From UBA11891 sp003533785 (GTDB lineage: Bacteria > Bacteroidota > Bacteroidia > Flavobacteriales > Flavobacteriaceae), in assembly GCA_949511625.1 (NCBI GenBank), contig CATFEX010000046.1:1-64000 (forward strand): a stretch of 64,000 bases of DNA, in the 5' to 3' direction. The notes under the pieces are model-generated. The model was not told the DNA's origin. It saw only the letters and a program-made list of their open reading frames with translations, and did not search any database. This document shows, one piece after another, positions 1 to 9,015 of the stretch. A program made the position numbers and the translations under genes. How positions within the stretch are numbered: the stretch's first letter is position 1; each line of letters begins with the position of its first letter.

Positions 1-627
1 AGTAAGTATCACAATTACCTTCAAAAAGGGAAGGCATATTTGAAGGACATCCCTTTTTCAGACCTGAAAGCTTTTCAGCTTACATTCCAACAATTACCGA
101 ATCCTATTCATCTGCAAATTGGGAACAGTTCTCCAATTCGATATGCACAGCTTTTCGATTTGCCAAAAGCGATCACTGTGAATTGCAATCGAGGAACCAG
201 TGGAATTGACGGGAGTACCGCCACGGCAATTGGAGCCGCACAAATTCAAAAAACGCCCACACTTTTAATTACTGGAGATTTGAGTTTTTTCTATGATATC
301 AACGGATTGTGGAACAATTATATTCCTTCACATTTTCGAATTATCATTATAAACAACAATGGAGGAGGCATATTTAGAATCCTTCCTGGTGAGAAAGACA
401 GTTTCAAATACGACACCTATTTTGAGACGATTCATCATCGTTCTGCCCGTCAATTGGCCAAAAGTTTTGGGTTTTCCTATCGTAAAATAAAAGGAGCTTT
501 TGGCCTTCGTTGGGCTTTAAAATCTTTCTTTTCCCCATCATCTAAGCCTCGGATTTTAGAAATCCAAACACCCAGAAAAATAAACGACACGATCTTATTG
601 AATTACTTTAAGACTATGGTCAAATAG
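1..627 (+). CDS. menD: MenD, C-terminal part (SEPHCHC synthase)
   Basis: Last ~208 residues of 2-succinyl-5-enolpyruvyl-6-hydroxy-3-cyclohexene-1-carboxylate synthase, the thiamine-diphosphate enzyme that joins 2-oxoglutarate to isochorismate in menaquinone synthesis. The reading frame is open from base 1, so the gene is cut by the window edge; an in-frame TTG at 40 is not the true start. Visible motifs are NRGTSGIDGSTATAIG (about residues 63-78 of the fragment) and the cofactor/metal signature GDLSFFYDINGLWNN followed by NNNGGGIF. It is the first gene seen of a men cluster, and menB follows after 26 bases. The C-terminal end looks complete. Confidence 0.95.
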   Translation, partial: SKYHNYLQKGKAYLKDIPFSDLKAFQLTFQQLPNPIHLQIGNSSPIRYAQLFDLPKAITVNCNRGTSGIDGSTATAIGAAQIQKTPTLLITGDLSFFYDINGLWNNYIPSHFRIIIINNNGGGIFRILPGEKDSFKYDTYFETIHHRSARQLAKSFGFSYRKIKGAFGLRWALKSFFSPSSKPRILEIQTPRKINDTILLNYFKTMVK

Positions 628-653
628 TCTATTTTTGAAATAAAATAGCAGCA

Positions 654-1469
654 ATGAGAAAATGGGAATCCATCGCAGATTACAGTGATATCAAATTTGA
701 ATTTTTTGAAGGGATTGCTAAAATTACAATCAACCGACCTGAAGTATACAATGCCTTCCGACCAGAAACCAACAATCAAATGTTGGAAGCAATGGACATT
801 TGCCGCGAAAGGAATGATATAGATGTTGTTGTCTTTACTGGGACAGGTGAAAAAGCCTTCTGCAGTGGGGGCGATCAAAATGTCAAGGGTGTAGGGGGTT
901 ATGTTGGGGAAGACGGTGTGCCTCGATTGAATGTATTGGATTTGCACAAAAAAATACGAGAAATCCCTAAGCCTGTTATTGCAATGGTGAATGGCTATGC
1001 CATTGGTGGTGGGCATGTATTGCATGTGGTTTGTGATTTGACCATAGCGAGTGATAACGCTATTTTTGGTCAAACAGGTCCCAAAGTAGGAAGTTTTGAC
1101 GGTGGTTTTGGTTCTTCGTACTTGGCTCGACATGTAGGCCAAAAAAAAGCACGGGAAATCTGGTTTTTATGTCAGCAATATTCTGCCCAAGAAGCGCACG
1201 AAATGGGAATGGTCAATAAGGTAGTTCCTCTAGATCAATTAGAAAATACAGTGGTGGAATGGTGCAAAATAATGCAACAACGCAGCCCTTTGGCCTTACG
1301 AATGGTCAAGCGATGCCTAAATGCCGAGTTGGATGGTCAACATGGACTCATGCAGTTGGCTGGTGATGCTACTCTTATGTACTATTTGATGGATGAAGCC
1401 CAAGAAGGCAAACAAGCTTTTTTGGAAAAGAGAGCCCCTAACTTCAAGCAATATCCCAAGTTTCCGTAA
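654..1469 (+). CDS. menB: 1,4-dihydroxy-2-naphthoyl-CoA synthase
   Basis: Crotonase-family enzyme of 271 residues, the normal length for MenB. It closes the ring of o-succinylbenzoyl-CoA to give DHNA-CoA in the cytoplasm. Seen: SGGDQNVKG (residues 71-79), the oxyanion-hole loop GYAIGGGH (114-121), GQTGPKVGSFDGG (139-151) and a C-terminus rich in basic residues ending near KRAPNFKQYPKFP, all typical of MenB rather than a general enoyl-CoA hydratase. A TATTTTTG element (630-637) lies 16 bases before the ATG and could be a -7 box, but no TTG is found at the right distance, so the gene may simply be read through from menD. menA begins one base after its stop. Confidence 0.97.
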   Translation: MRKWESIADYSDIKFEFFEGIAKITINRPEVYNAFRPETNNQMLEAMDICRERNDIDVVVFTGTGEKAFCSGGDQNVKGVGGYVGEDGVPRLNVLDLHKKIREIPKPVIAMVNGYAIGGGHVLHVVCDLTIASDNAIFGQTGPKVGSFDGGFGSSYLARHVGQKKAREIWFLCQQYSAQEAHEMGMVNKVVPLDQLENTVVEWCKIMQQRSPLALRMVKRCLNAELDGQHGLMQLAGDATLMYYLMDEAQEGKQAFLEKRAPNFKQYPKFP

Positions 1470-1470
1470 A

Positions 1471-2391
1471 GTGACCCAAGCATCCAAACTAAAGATATGG
1501 TTTGCTGCCGCTCGGTTGCGAACCCTACCCTTGTCAGTGGCTGGAATTATTACTGGTAATGCTCTTGCCCTACAGCAAGTTGATTTTTCTTGGTCGGTAT
1601 TTGTTGGCGCGCTAATGACGGCAATTTCATATCAAGTATTATCCAATTTTGCTAATGATTATGGAGATGGAGTCAAGGGAACAGACAATGCCCATCGAGT
1701 AGGTCCTAAGCGTATTTTGCAACAAAAACTATTGACCGCTCCGTCCTTATTTAGAGGAATTATTATCACAGCCATCTTCTCATTTATTCTATCCTTGGGT
1801 CTGATATACATCGCATTCGGTATTGAAAACCTTAAATGGATGGGGTTATTTTTATTCTTTTCCCTAGGTGCTATCTGGGCTGCTTATAATTATACCATAG
1901 GAGAAAAGGCTTATGGCTATTACGCTCTAGGTGATGTATTTGTCTTTGTTTTTTTTGGGGCTATAGCCGTTGGAGGAGCCTATTTTCTTCAAACCCACAG
2001 TTTACGTTTCGAAGTATTTTTATATGCAATTGCTTTGGGAGGGTTGAGTGTAGGTGTGCTGAATCTCAATAATATGCGTGATCGTGAAAATGATCAAAAT
2101 GTGAACAAACAAACCATCGCTACTCTCCTCGGCCATAAAAAAAGTAAAATATACCAATTTGTTTTGGTGATGGGGAGTCTAGTGGCAATTGGAACTGCGA
2201 TAGGGTTTAATCAAACTTACGAATGGACCGCATTTTTACCCCTCCTTGCAGCAATACCACTATCTATCCAATTAAACGGAATGGCAAGGACTCAACAACC
2301 TCATGCTTTTGATTCCTTTTTGAAACCATTAGCACTGACGACTTTTCTTCTTTCCCTATTAATATTTACAAGCAAATGGTTGGAAATGTAA
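1471..2391 (+). CDS. menA: 1,4-dihydroxy-2-naphthoate polyprenyltransferase
   Basis: UbiA-family integral membrane prenyltransferase of 306 residues that attaches the isoprenoid tail to DHNA, giving demethylmenaquinone. The first Asp-rich motif is NDYGDGVKGTDNAHRVGPKR and the second is NNMRDRENDQNVNK, between strongly hydrophobic helices. The frame stays open back to an ATG at 1393 inside menB, but those 26 extra residues are not membrane-like. The GTG at 1471 gives the family's usual beginning (SKLKIWFAAARLRTLPLS), so I chose it. It starts one base after the menB stop and overlaps menC by 16 bases, which suggests translational coupling. Confidence 0.95.
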   Translation: MTQASKLKIWFAAARLRTLPLSVAGIITGNALALQQVDFSWSVFVGALMTAISYQVLSNFANDYGDGVKGTDNAHRVGPKRILQQKLLTAPSLFRGIIITAIFSFILSLGLIYIAFGIENLKWMGLFLFFSLGAIWAAYNYTIGEKAYGYYALGDVFVFVFFGAIAVGGAYFLQTHSLRFEVFLYAIALGGLSVGVLNLNNMRDRENDQNVNKQTIATLLGHKKSKIYQFVLVMGSLVAIGTAIGFNQTYEWTAFLPLLAAIPLSIQLNGMARTQQPHAFDSFLKPLALTTFLLSLLIFTSKWLEM

Positions 2392-3416
2392 AGGCTCGTT
2401 ATGTTAAACATACCTTGTTGTTTAAACGTCCCAGTGGAACTTCCCGGGGCGTTTTAAATGAAAAAGAAACCTTTTTTATAATCCTAGAAGACGGAGAAAA
2501 AATAGGTGTTGGAGAATGTGGTTTATTGAGAGGATTGAGTATTGACGATGTTCCAGAGTATGAAACCATTTTGCAGGGTTCGTGTGAGGCCATCACAGAA
2601 GGCAATTTTAATCCAGATTCCCTATTATCTTTTCCTTCCTTACAGATGGGATTTGAAATGGCGCAAAGGTCACTCCAAGCAGAGAATCCTTTTATTCTTT
2701 TCAAGACCACATTCACAGAAGACACTTTTCAAATCCCAATAAACGGATTGGTGTGGATGGGAGACGTTGATTTTATGCAGTCCCAAATCCAAAAAAAAAT
2801 AACTGCAGGGTTTAGTTGCATAAAACTTAAAATCGGCGCTTTGGATTTCGATAAAGAACTTCAATTACTCGAAGAAATACGCAATCATTTCACTACGGAT
2901 CAAATTGAAATACGAGTGGATGCTAATGGTGCTTTTTCCAATGACTCAGCTTTTGACAAGCTGAAACAATTAGCTCGTTATGATATTCATTCCATTGAGC
3001 AACCCATTGCCAGAGGCCAAGAAGAATTTATGAATACTCTTTGTCGTGAAAGCCCAATTCCAATTGCGCTAGACGAAGAATTGATTGGAATTTCAACGAC
3101 TCAAATTGAAAGCCTTCTTGATGCGATCCAACCCCAATATATAATTTTAAAGCCCAGTTTATTGGGAGGGTTCACGATTACTGAGCAATGGATACAGCAT
3201 GCTACAAAGCGAAAGATTGGTTGGTGGGTAACCAGTGCTTTAGAAAGCAATATTGGATTGAGTGCAATTGCTCAATGGACAGCCGAGATGGGGTGCAACT
3301 GGCCACAAGGATTGGGTACAGGAAGCCTGTATTCAAATAATATTCCAAGCCCTTTGGTCGTTGAAAATGGTTACCTTCGTTATGACCTTAAGAAGTCTTG
3401 GAAGTTTAATTTTTAG
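2376..3416 (+). CDS. menC: o-succinylbenzoate synthase, enolase superfamily
   Basis: 346-residue enolase-superfamily protein. The superfamily catalytic set is visible: KxK (K150, K152), metal ligands D182 (RVDANGAF), E208 (SIEQP) and D233 (ALDEEL), and the second catalytic lysine K259 (IILKPSLLGG). OSB synthase dehydrates SHCHC to o-succinylbenzoate. The superfamily also holds dipeptide epimerases and acylamino-acid racemases, but the position between menA and menE makes MenC by far the best call. The start overlaps menA's end by 16 bases. Confidence 0.92.
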   Translation: MVGNVKARYVKHTLLFKRPSGTSRGVLNEKETFFIILEDGEKIGVGECGLLRGLSIDDVPEYETILQGSCEAITEGNFNPDSLLSFPSLQMGFEMAQRSLQAENPFILFKTTFTEDTFQIPINGLVWMGDVDFMQSQIQKKITAGFSCIKLKIGALDFDKELQLLEEIRNHFTTDQIEIRVDANGAFSNDSAFDKLKQLARYDIHSIEQPIARGQEEFMNTLCRESPIPIALDEELIGISTTQIESLLDAIQPQYIILKPSLLGGFTITEQWIQHATKRKIGWWVTSALESNIGLSAIAQWTAEMGCNWPQGLGTGSLYSNNIPSPLVVENGYLRYDLKKSWKFNF

Positions 3417-3419
3417 TCC

Positions 3420-4316
3420 ATGTACATAGAACAAGTCCGTACTTCATCAAATACCTTTATGAGTTATTTGTTGGGTTCTTTGGTCTTGGTATTATTCACT
3501 CTTATCGGTCAAATTCCCCTCACTCAGGCCATTTTTCAATACGCACAAGGGCCTGTAGATCCCAGCAACGCTTCCGAACTAATGAACGCCATTCCAAGTC
3601 AGCTACGCTTATTATTACAAATGCTTCCCTTTGCTGTCCTATTCTTGGGCATGTGGTTTGTCAATCGATTTCTACACCAGCTCAACTTTCATCAATTAGT
3701 TACCAGTAGAAGAAATGTGGATTGGAATCGGGTACTGTTTTCCTTTTGGCTCTGGGGCGGGGTAACTATAATCCTATTGTTATTCGGGTGTTTAATGGCT
3801 CCGGAAGAATATGTTTTCAATTTTAAATGGCGAACTTTTCTGCCGCTCCTATTCTTAGGAACCCTATTGATTCCGATTCAAACAAGTACTGAAGAGCTTC
3901 TTTTCCGTGGGTATTTATTACAGGGTTTTGGTGTTTTATTCAAAAACAGATGGCTTCCTCTTATTCTTACTTCTGTTCTCTTTGGAGGGTTGCATTATGC
4001 CAATCCTGAAGTTGACCAATTTGGATTGGGTATTATGTTTTACTACATAGGAACTGGTTTTTTTTTGGGAATAATTACCTTGGTGGATGAGGGTTTGGAA
4101 TTGGCCTTAGGATTTCATGCAGCCAACAACTTATTTGGAGCCTTACTGATGAGTTCTGAATGGTCTGCTTTTCAAACGGATGCAATACTTATTTTCACAG
4201 GTCAGCCAGTCTTATGGAGTGAAATTATTATATCCCTTGGTCTTTGTTATCCTATAGTATTCTATTTATTTTACAGGAAATACCATTGGAAAAAAATAAG
4301 TAACAAACTCTTATAA
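3420..4316 (+). CDS. CPBP-family intramembrane metalloprotease
   Basis: 298-residue membrane protein with about eight hydrophobic segments. It carries the CPBP (CAAX protease/bacteriocin-processing, Abi) motifs: EE at 158-159 with R163 (TEELLFRGYLL), H192 (FGGLHYANPE) and H233 with the following Asn residues (GFHAANNLFG), the expected metal ligands. The substrate is unknown; the family cleaves peptides within or near the membrane. It lies 3 bases after menC and 7 bases before menE, so it is co-transcribed with the menaquinone genes. Nothing in the protein itself points to a quinone role. Confidence 0.88.
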   Translation: MYIEQVRTSSNTFMSYLLGSLVLVLFTLIGQIPLTQAIFQYAQGPVDPSNASELMNAIPSQLRLLLQMLPFAVLFLGMWFVNRFLHQLNFHQLVTSRRNVDWNRVLFSFWLWGGVTIILLLFGCLMAPEEYVFNFKWRTFLPLLFLGTLLIPIQTSTEELLFRGYLLQGFGVLFKNRWLPLILTSVLFGGLHYANPEVDQFGLGIMFYYIGTGFFLGIITLVDEGLELALGFHAANNLFGALLMSSEWSAFQTDAILIFTGQPVLWSEIIISLGLCYPIVFYLFYRKYHWKKISNKLL

Positions 4317-4323
4317 AACAATC

Positions 4324-5388
4324 ATGAGAATCCCTCATTATTCTAAGATTCACAATCGGTTTAAAATCAATGGATGTCACTATAACCAAAGAGAATTAAA
4401 ACTCGTTGCCTATGATTTCATCAAAGAAGGTGAAACCTTTGAGGAGGTAATTGGAGTTTTTTTATTGGACTGGTTGGATGGAAATGAAAGCATAGAAGTT
4501 CAAACTTCAGGTTCTACAGGAAGTCCAAGGAGGCTCCTCGTATCCAAACAAGCGATGGTCAATTCTGCAGTTCGGACTGCAGAATACTTCGGTTTGCAAG
4601 TGGGACAACGAGCACTTCATTGTCTTCCAGTAGATTATATTGCAGGAAAAATGATGTTAGTACGGGCAATGGTACTGGGACTAGATGTACATATGATCCC
4701 CCCTAAAATGGATTTGGATTGGTTGGATAGAGACTATGATTTTTGTGCCATGATCCCGCTTCAGGCTAAGAATGCTCTTTCGAAACTCGACCAGATAAGA
4801 ACCCTCCTGATTGGTGGAGCTCCCATTTCCAATTCCCTCCGTATGGCCCTGTCTGTGTGTGGATCGTCTGTTTTTGAAACCTATGGTATGACGGAGACCC
4901 TTACTCATATTGCAGTTTCAAAAGTAACACTACCCCAGAAACCATTTGAAGTGCTGCCAGAAGTATCTATAGACGCGGATGAGGAAGGCTGTCTTATTAT
5001 TTCAGCTCCCCACTTGTCCGAGGAGTCTATCCATACTCAGGATTTAGTACAAATCCTTGATTCATCTCATTTTACTCTCATTGGGCGTGTCAATAATGTC
5101 GTCAATTCTGGAGGGAAAAAGCTGTTTCCTGAACAGTTGGAAAAGGAATTAGGTGACCTAGGGTATCCCTTCTTTTTTGCAGGACAAACCGATACTGATT
5201 TGGGCCAAAAGCTAGTACTGATTATCGAAACTAAAAAAGAGGTACGAGAACTTGTTAGAGAAGAACTTGAAAAGCGATTGGGCGAAGAAAATCAACGTTA
5301 TTTGAAAGAGATTTATACTTTGAAGACGTTTAAATACACCCCCACAGGAAAAATTGATCGACCAAGTACACTAGCTATTTTAGGATAA
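4324..5388 (+). CDS. menE: o-succinylbenzoate-CoA ligase, short form
   Basis: 354-residue AMP-forming acyl-CoA ligase, shorter than the ~450-480 residues of enterobacterial or Bacillus MenE. Seen: the P-loop-like TSGSTG (61-66), YGMTET (187-192) and the C-terminal TPTGKIDR, whose lysine is the adenylating residue of the family. It activates o-succinylbenzoate to the CoA ester used by MenB. Its TAA stop directly abuts the opposite-strand stop of the carboxyltransferase gene at 5389, leaving no room for a terminator. Confidence 0.9.
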   Translation: MRIPHYSKIHNRFKINGCHYNQRELKLVAYDFIKEGETFEEVIGVFLLDWLDGNESIEVQTSGSTGSPRRLLVSKQAMVNSAVRTAEYFGLQVGQRALHCLPVDYIAGKMMLVRAMVLGLDVHMIPPKMDLDWLDRDYDFCAMIPLQAKNALSKLDQIRTLLIGGAPISNSLRMALSVCGSSVFETYGMTETLTHIAVSKVTLPQKPFEVLPEVSIDADEEGCLIISAPHLSEESIHTQDLVQILDSSHFTLIGRVNNVVNSGGKKLFPEQLEKELGDLGYPFFFAGQTDTDLGQKLVLIIETKKEVRELVREELEKRLGEENQRYLKEIYTLKTFKYTPTGKIDRPSTLAILG

Positions 5389-7017
5389 CTAGACTTGTAG
5401 AATTCCCATATTAAATTTCTTTTGAATCGGGGCATGGTCAGCTGCTTCGATTCCCATCGAGATCCATTTACGGGTCTGGGAAGGATCTATAATAGCATCT
5501 ACCCACAATCGTGCAGCTGCGTATAAAGGTTGTGTTTGTTCGTGATAGTGAGCTTCTATTTTTTCTAAATGTTTCTTTTTTTTATCAGCTCTTATTTTTT
5601 TTCCTTTTTTCTCAAGCGAGGCCGTTTCGATCTGCTGCAGTACTTTAGCAGCCTGTGTTCCGCCCATCACAGCAATTTGTGCTGAAGGCCATGCTACTAT
5701 CAATCGGGGATCATAGGCCTTACCACACATAGCGTAATTTCCAGCCCCATAAGAATTGCCTATAATGACTGTAAACTTAGGGACTACTGAATTTGCTACA
5801 GCGTTGACCATTTTGGCACCGTCTTTAATGATTCCACCATGTTCGGATTGACTGCCAACCATAAAACCTGTCACATCTTGGAAGAAAACCAAAGGGATTT
5901 TACGTTGATTACAATTGGCAATGAATCGAGTTGCCTTGTCGGCACTATCACTATAAATTACACCTCCAAATTGCATTTGACCATTAGCATTTTTAGACAC
6001 CAATCGCTGGTTGGCGACAATACCAACAGACCATCCGTCAATGCGGGCATAAGCAGTGATGAGGGTTTTGCCATAGTCTGGTTTGTACTCTTCAAGACTT
6101 CCGTTGTCTACTATACTGTCTAAAATTGAGTAGGTATTATAGGGTTGGGTGCGTTCTTTTGGGAGTTTACTGAAAATCTGATCCTCGTTATCCTCAGGAG
6201 ATAGCGATTCTATCCGGTCGAAGCCTGCTCTAGGAGCTTTTCCCGTTCGACCTATAAGAGTCCGAATTCGTTGTAAGGCATCGGCATCATCTTTGGCTTT
6301 GAAGTCTGTGACACCACTAATTTCGCAATGTGTGGTGGCTCCCCCTAGGGTTTGGTTATCGATATTTTCTCCAATAGCTGCTTTGACCAGATAACTTCCT
6401 GCTAGAAAAATACTCGCAGTTTGATCAACTATCATAGCTTCATCGGACATAATTGGTAAATAGGCCCCACCGGCAACACAACTCCCCATTATAGCTGAAA
6501 TTTGTATAATACCTTCGGCACTCATTTGTGCATTATTTCTGAAAATCCGGCCAAAGTGCTCCTTATCTGGAAAAATCTCATCTTGCATCGGTAAATAAAC
6601 ACCAGCACTATCTACCAAATAAACAATAGGAATTCGGTTTTCCATGGCGATTTCCTGGGCCCGTAAGTTTTTCTTTCCTGTGATAGGGAACCAAGCCCCT
6701 GCCTTCACAGAGGCGTCATTGGCAACAATCACACACAAGCGACCAGTAATTTTTCCAAGGCCACAAATGACCCCGCCTGCAGGACAGCCTCCAGCTTCTT
6801 TATACATATTGTGGCCGGCAAAACCACCAATTTCAAAAAAAGTAGTTTCAGGATCAATTAACGCTGTGACTCGCTCTCTAGCAGTCATTTTTCCAGCAGC
6901 TTTAATCTTTTCCAAACGCTTCTTTCCTCCACCTTGCTTGATGGTAGTAAATAGTTGTTGAAGATCACTCAATAGCATCTTATTGTGATCGATATTTTTT
7001 TCTGCACTCAGATCCAT
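5389..7017 (-). CDS. acyl-CoA carboxylase, carboxyltransferase (beta) subunit
   Basis: 542-residue biotin-dependent carboxyltransferase, closest in layout to methylcrotonoyl-CoA carboxylase beta subunits. It moves carboxyl from carboxybiotin to an acyl-CoA. Seen: the N-domain ACC start (KAAGKMTARERVTALIDP), GGFAGHNMY, the loop GGGAYLPIMSDE, GGATTHCEISGV, and the C-domain FFQDVTGFMVG and YGAGNYAMCG. An upstream in-frame extension to 7110 adds 31 unrelated residues and runs into the divergent gene, so I chose ATG 7017. No biotin carboxylase/carrier subunit is in the window, so the partner must be elsewhere. The exact substrate cannot be told from sequence alone. Confidence 0.9.
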   Translation of the reverse strand: MDLSAEKNIDHNKMLLSDLQQLFTTIKQGGGKKRLEKIKAAGKMTARERVTALIDPETTFFEIGGFAGHNMYKEAGGCPAGGVICGLGKITGRLCVIVANDASVKAGAWFPITGKKNLRAQEIAMENRIPIVYLVDSAGVYLPMQDEIFPDKEHFGRIFRNNAQMSAEGIIQISAIMGSCVAGGAYLPIMSDEAMIVDQTASIFLAGSYLVKAAIGENIDNQTLGGATTHCEISGVTDFKAKDDADALQRIRTLIGRTGKAPRAGFDRIESLSPEDNEDQIFSKLPKERTQPYNTYSILDSIVDNGSLEEYKPDYGKTLITAYARIDGWSVGIVANQRLVSKNANGQMQFGGVIYSDSADKATRFIANCNQRKIPLVFFQDVTGFMVGSQSEHGGIIKDGAKMVNAVANSVVPKFTVIIGNSYGAGNYAMCGKAYDPRLIVAWPSAQIAVMGGTQAAKVLQQIETASLEKKGKKIRADKKKKHLEKIEAHYHEQTQPLYAAARLWVDAIIDPSQTRKWISMGIEAADHAPIQKKFNMGILQV

Positions 7018-7134
7018 GCACGCGTTTTTCTTTCTGTAAAAATAGTAATTAAATAAGGGGATATGAGATATTGTTTGTGTTTCCTCTTGCTTTTGTCTGC
7101 CCTTTTTCACAAAAAAACTACGATATTTGCTAGA

Positions 7135-7329
7135 ATGGAAACCTCACTTATGAATCTAAACAAAAATAAAATTTTCGGATATGCAGCCTTGATTATGGGG
7201 CTCCTTGGAGTCGCTATCATCGTACTAGGAATACTTCTCTATAAAGAATACATTGTAGGATTCGGATTGGTCGGTGCAGGCTTTATGGCGGTGGCATGGA
7301 CGTTTAATGCCCTAAGGGGGCGCATTTAA
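7135..7329 (+). CDS. small two-helix membrane protein before ettA (CAL67264-like)
   Basis: 64-residue protein with two hydrophobic segments (about 14-35 and 40-58) and a basic end (NALRGRI). From memory it resembles the short flavobacterial membrane proteins called CAL67264 family; function unknown. The frame is open back to 7063, but the extra stretch overlaps the divergent gene's leader and reads poorly. ATG 7135, or the next ATG at 7150, is the likely start. A near-match -7 box (GATATTTG, 7122-7129) lies just before it. The stop is immediately followed by the ettA ATG. Confidence 0.75.
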   Translation: METSLMNLNKNKIFGYAALIMGLLGVAIIVLGILLYKEYIVGFGLVGAGFMAVAWTFNALRGRI

Positions 7330-9015
7330 ATGGCAGAGGATAAAAAAATAATTTTTTCAATGACGGGGGTTTCCAAAACATTTTCAGGAGCCAACCGTCC
7401 CGTTCTAAAGGATATTTATCTCAGTTTTTTTTACGGAGCTAAAATTGGAATATTGGGACTCAACGGATCAGGGAAATCTACGCTACTAAAGATTATTGCG
7501 GGTGTGGATAAATCATTTCAGGGCGACGTGGTTTTCAATGCTGATTATAAGATAGGCTACTTGGAACAGGAACCTCGAATGGAGGACAACAAAACAGTCT
7601 TGGAGGTCGTTAAAGAGGGCGTGGCCGAAACCGTAGCTGTTCTAGAAGAGTACAATCAAATAAACGATCAGTTTGGCTTGCCAGAAGTTTATGAGAATCC
7701 AGATAAAATGCAGCAATTGATGGATCGACAAGCAAAGTTACAAGATGAAATTGAAGCTCGTAATGCTTGGGAACTCGATACGCAATTAGAAATTGCTATG
7801 GATGCGCTACGGACTCCACCAGGAGAGACCTCCATTACTACATTATCGGGAGGCGAACGCCGCCGTGTTGCACTTTGCCGTCTCTTGTTGCAAAAGCCAG
7901 ATATATTGCTATTGGACGAACCCACTAATCATTTGGATGCTGAATCCGTACATTGGTTGGAATATCACCTGGCCCAGTACAGTGGTACAGTAATTGCTGT
8001 CACCCACGATCGTTATTTTCTAGATAACGTGGCGGGCTGGATTTTGGAGCTGGATCGGGGAGAGGGGATCCCTTGGAAGGGAAATTATTCTTCATGGCTG
8101 GACCAAAAAGCAAAACGATTGGGCCAGGAACAAAAACAAGCCTCTAAACGACAGAAAACGTTGGAGCGAGAACTGGAGTGGGTTCGAATGAACCCCAAAG
8201 GACGGCAAGCCAAACAAAAAGCCCGATTGAGTAATTATGACAAACTTCTGAGTCAAGATCAAAAAGCTACGGAAGAAAAACTGGAGATTTATATTCCCAA
8301 TGGGCCTCGGTTGGGATCGGAAGTGATAGAAGCGCAGGGAGTAAAAAAAGCTTTTGATAATAAATTATTATATGAAGACTTGTCTTTTAGACTTCCTCAA
8401 GCAGGAATTGTTGGAGTTATTGGGCCCAATGGAGCTGGAAAAACAACTTTATTTAGGTTGATTATGAATCAATTGCCTCCCGATGCAGGGTCATTTTCTG
8501 TGGGGGACACCGTTAAAGTAGCTTATGTTGATCAGTCGCACTCTTCAATTGTTTCTGAAAAATCCATCTGGGAAAATTTTAGCGATGGACAAGACCTGAT
8601 AATGATGGGAGGAAAACAAGTCAACTCACGGGCGTATTTGAGTCGCTTCAATTTCAGTGGAAACGAGCAAAATAAAAAGGTAAACACCTTATCGGGTGGC
8701 GAACGCAACCGCTTGCATTTGGCCATGGCATTAAAGGAAGAAGGCAACGTTCTTTTATTAGACGAACCCACAAATGACCTAGATGTGAATACACTTCGAG
8801 CCCTTGAAGAGGGGCTTGAAAATTTTGCAGGCTGTGCCGTTATTATTTCTCACGACCGATGGTTTTTAGATCGAGTTTGCACTCATATTCTTGCTTTTGA
8901 AGGAGATTCACAGGTCTACTATTTTGAAGGTTCCTACTCAGACTATGAGGAGAATAGGAAAAAACGCTTAGGGACTGAAATTATTCCCAAGCGCATTCGT
9001 TATAAAACACTCTAA
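7330..9015 (+). CDS. ettA: energy-dependent translational throttle protein EttA (ABC-F)
   Basis: 561-residue ABC-F protein with two ATPase domains and no membrane segments. Domain 1 has Walker A GLNGSGKST (43-51), signature LSGGERRRVALCR and Walker B LLLDEPTNHLD; domain 2 has GPNGAGKTT, LSGGERNRLHLA and LLLDEPTNDLD. Between them is the charged linker with NPKGRQAKQKARL. EttA binds the ribosomal E site and tunes entry into elongation according to ATP/ADP. Length and linker fit EttA rather than Uup or antibiotic-resistance ABC-F proteins. Its stop overlaps the convergent GNAT stop in the 4-base CTAA at 9012-9015. Confidence 0.93.
   Translation: MAEDKKIIFSMTGVSKTFSGANRPVLKDIYLSFFYGAKIGILGLNGSGKSTLLKIIAGVDKSFQGDVVFNADYKIGYLEQEPRMEDNKTVLEVVKEGVAETVAVLEEYNQINDQFGLPEVYENPDKMQQLMDRQAKLQDEIEARNAWELDTQLEIAMDALRTPPGETSITTLSGGERRRVALCRLLLQKPDILLLDEPTNHLDAESVHWLEYHLAQYSGTVIAVTHDRYFLDNVAGWILELDRGEGIPWKGNYSSWLDQKAKRLGQEQKQASKRQKTLERELEWVRMNPKGRQAKQKARLSNYDKLLSQDQKATEEKLEIYIPNGPRLGSEVIEAQGVKKAFDNKLLYEDLSFRLPQAGIVGVIGPNGAGKTTLFRLIMNQLPPDAGSFSVGDTVKVAYVDQSHSSIVSEKSIWENFSDGQDLIMMGGKQVNSRAYLSRFNFSGNEQNKKVNTLSGGERNRLHLAMALKEEGNVLLLDEPTNDLDVNTLRALEEGLENFAGCAVIISHDRWFLDRVCTHILAFEGDSQVYYFEGSYSDYEENRKKRLGTEIIPKRIRYKTL

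Noticed and set aside
603..1142. 179-codon open frame opposite menB
   Set aside because: It lies entirely against a well-conserved menB, has unbiased composition and resembles no protein.
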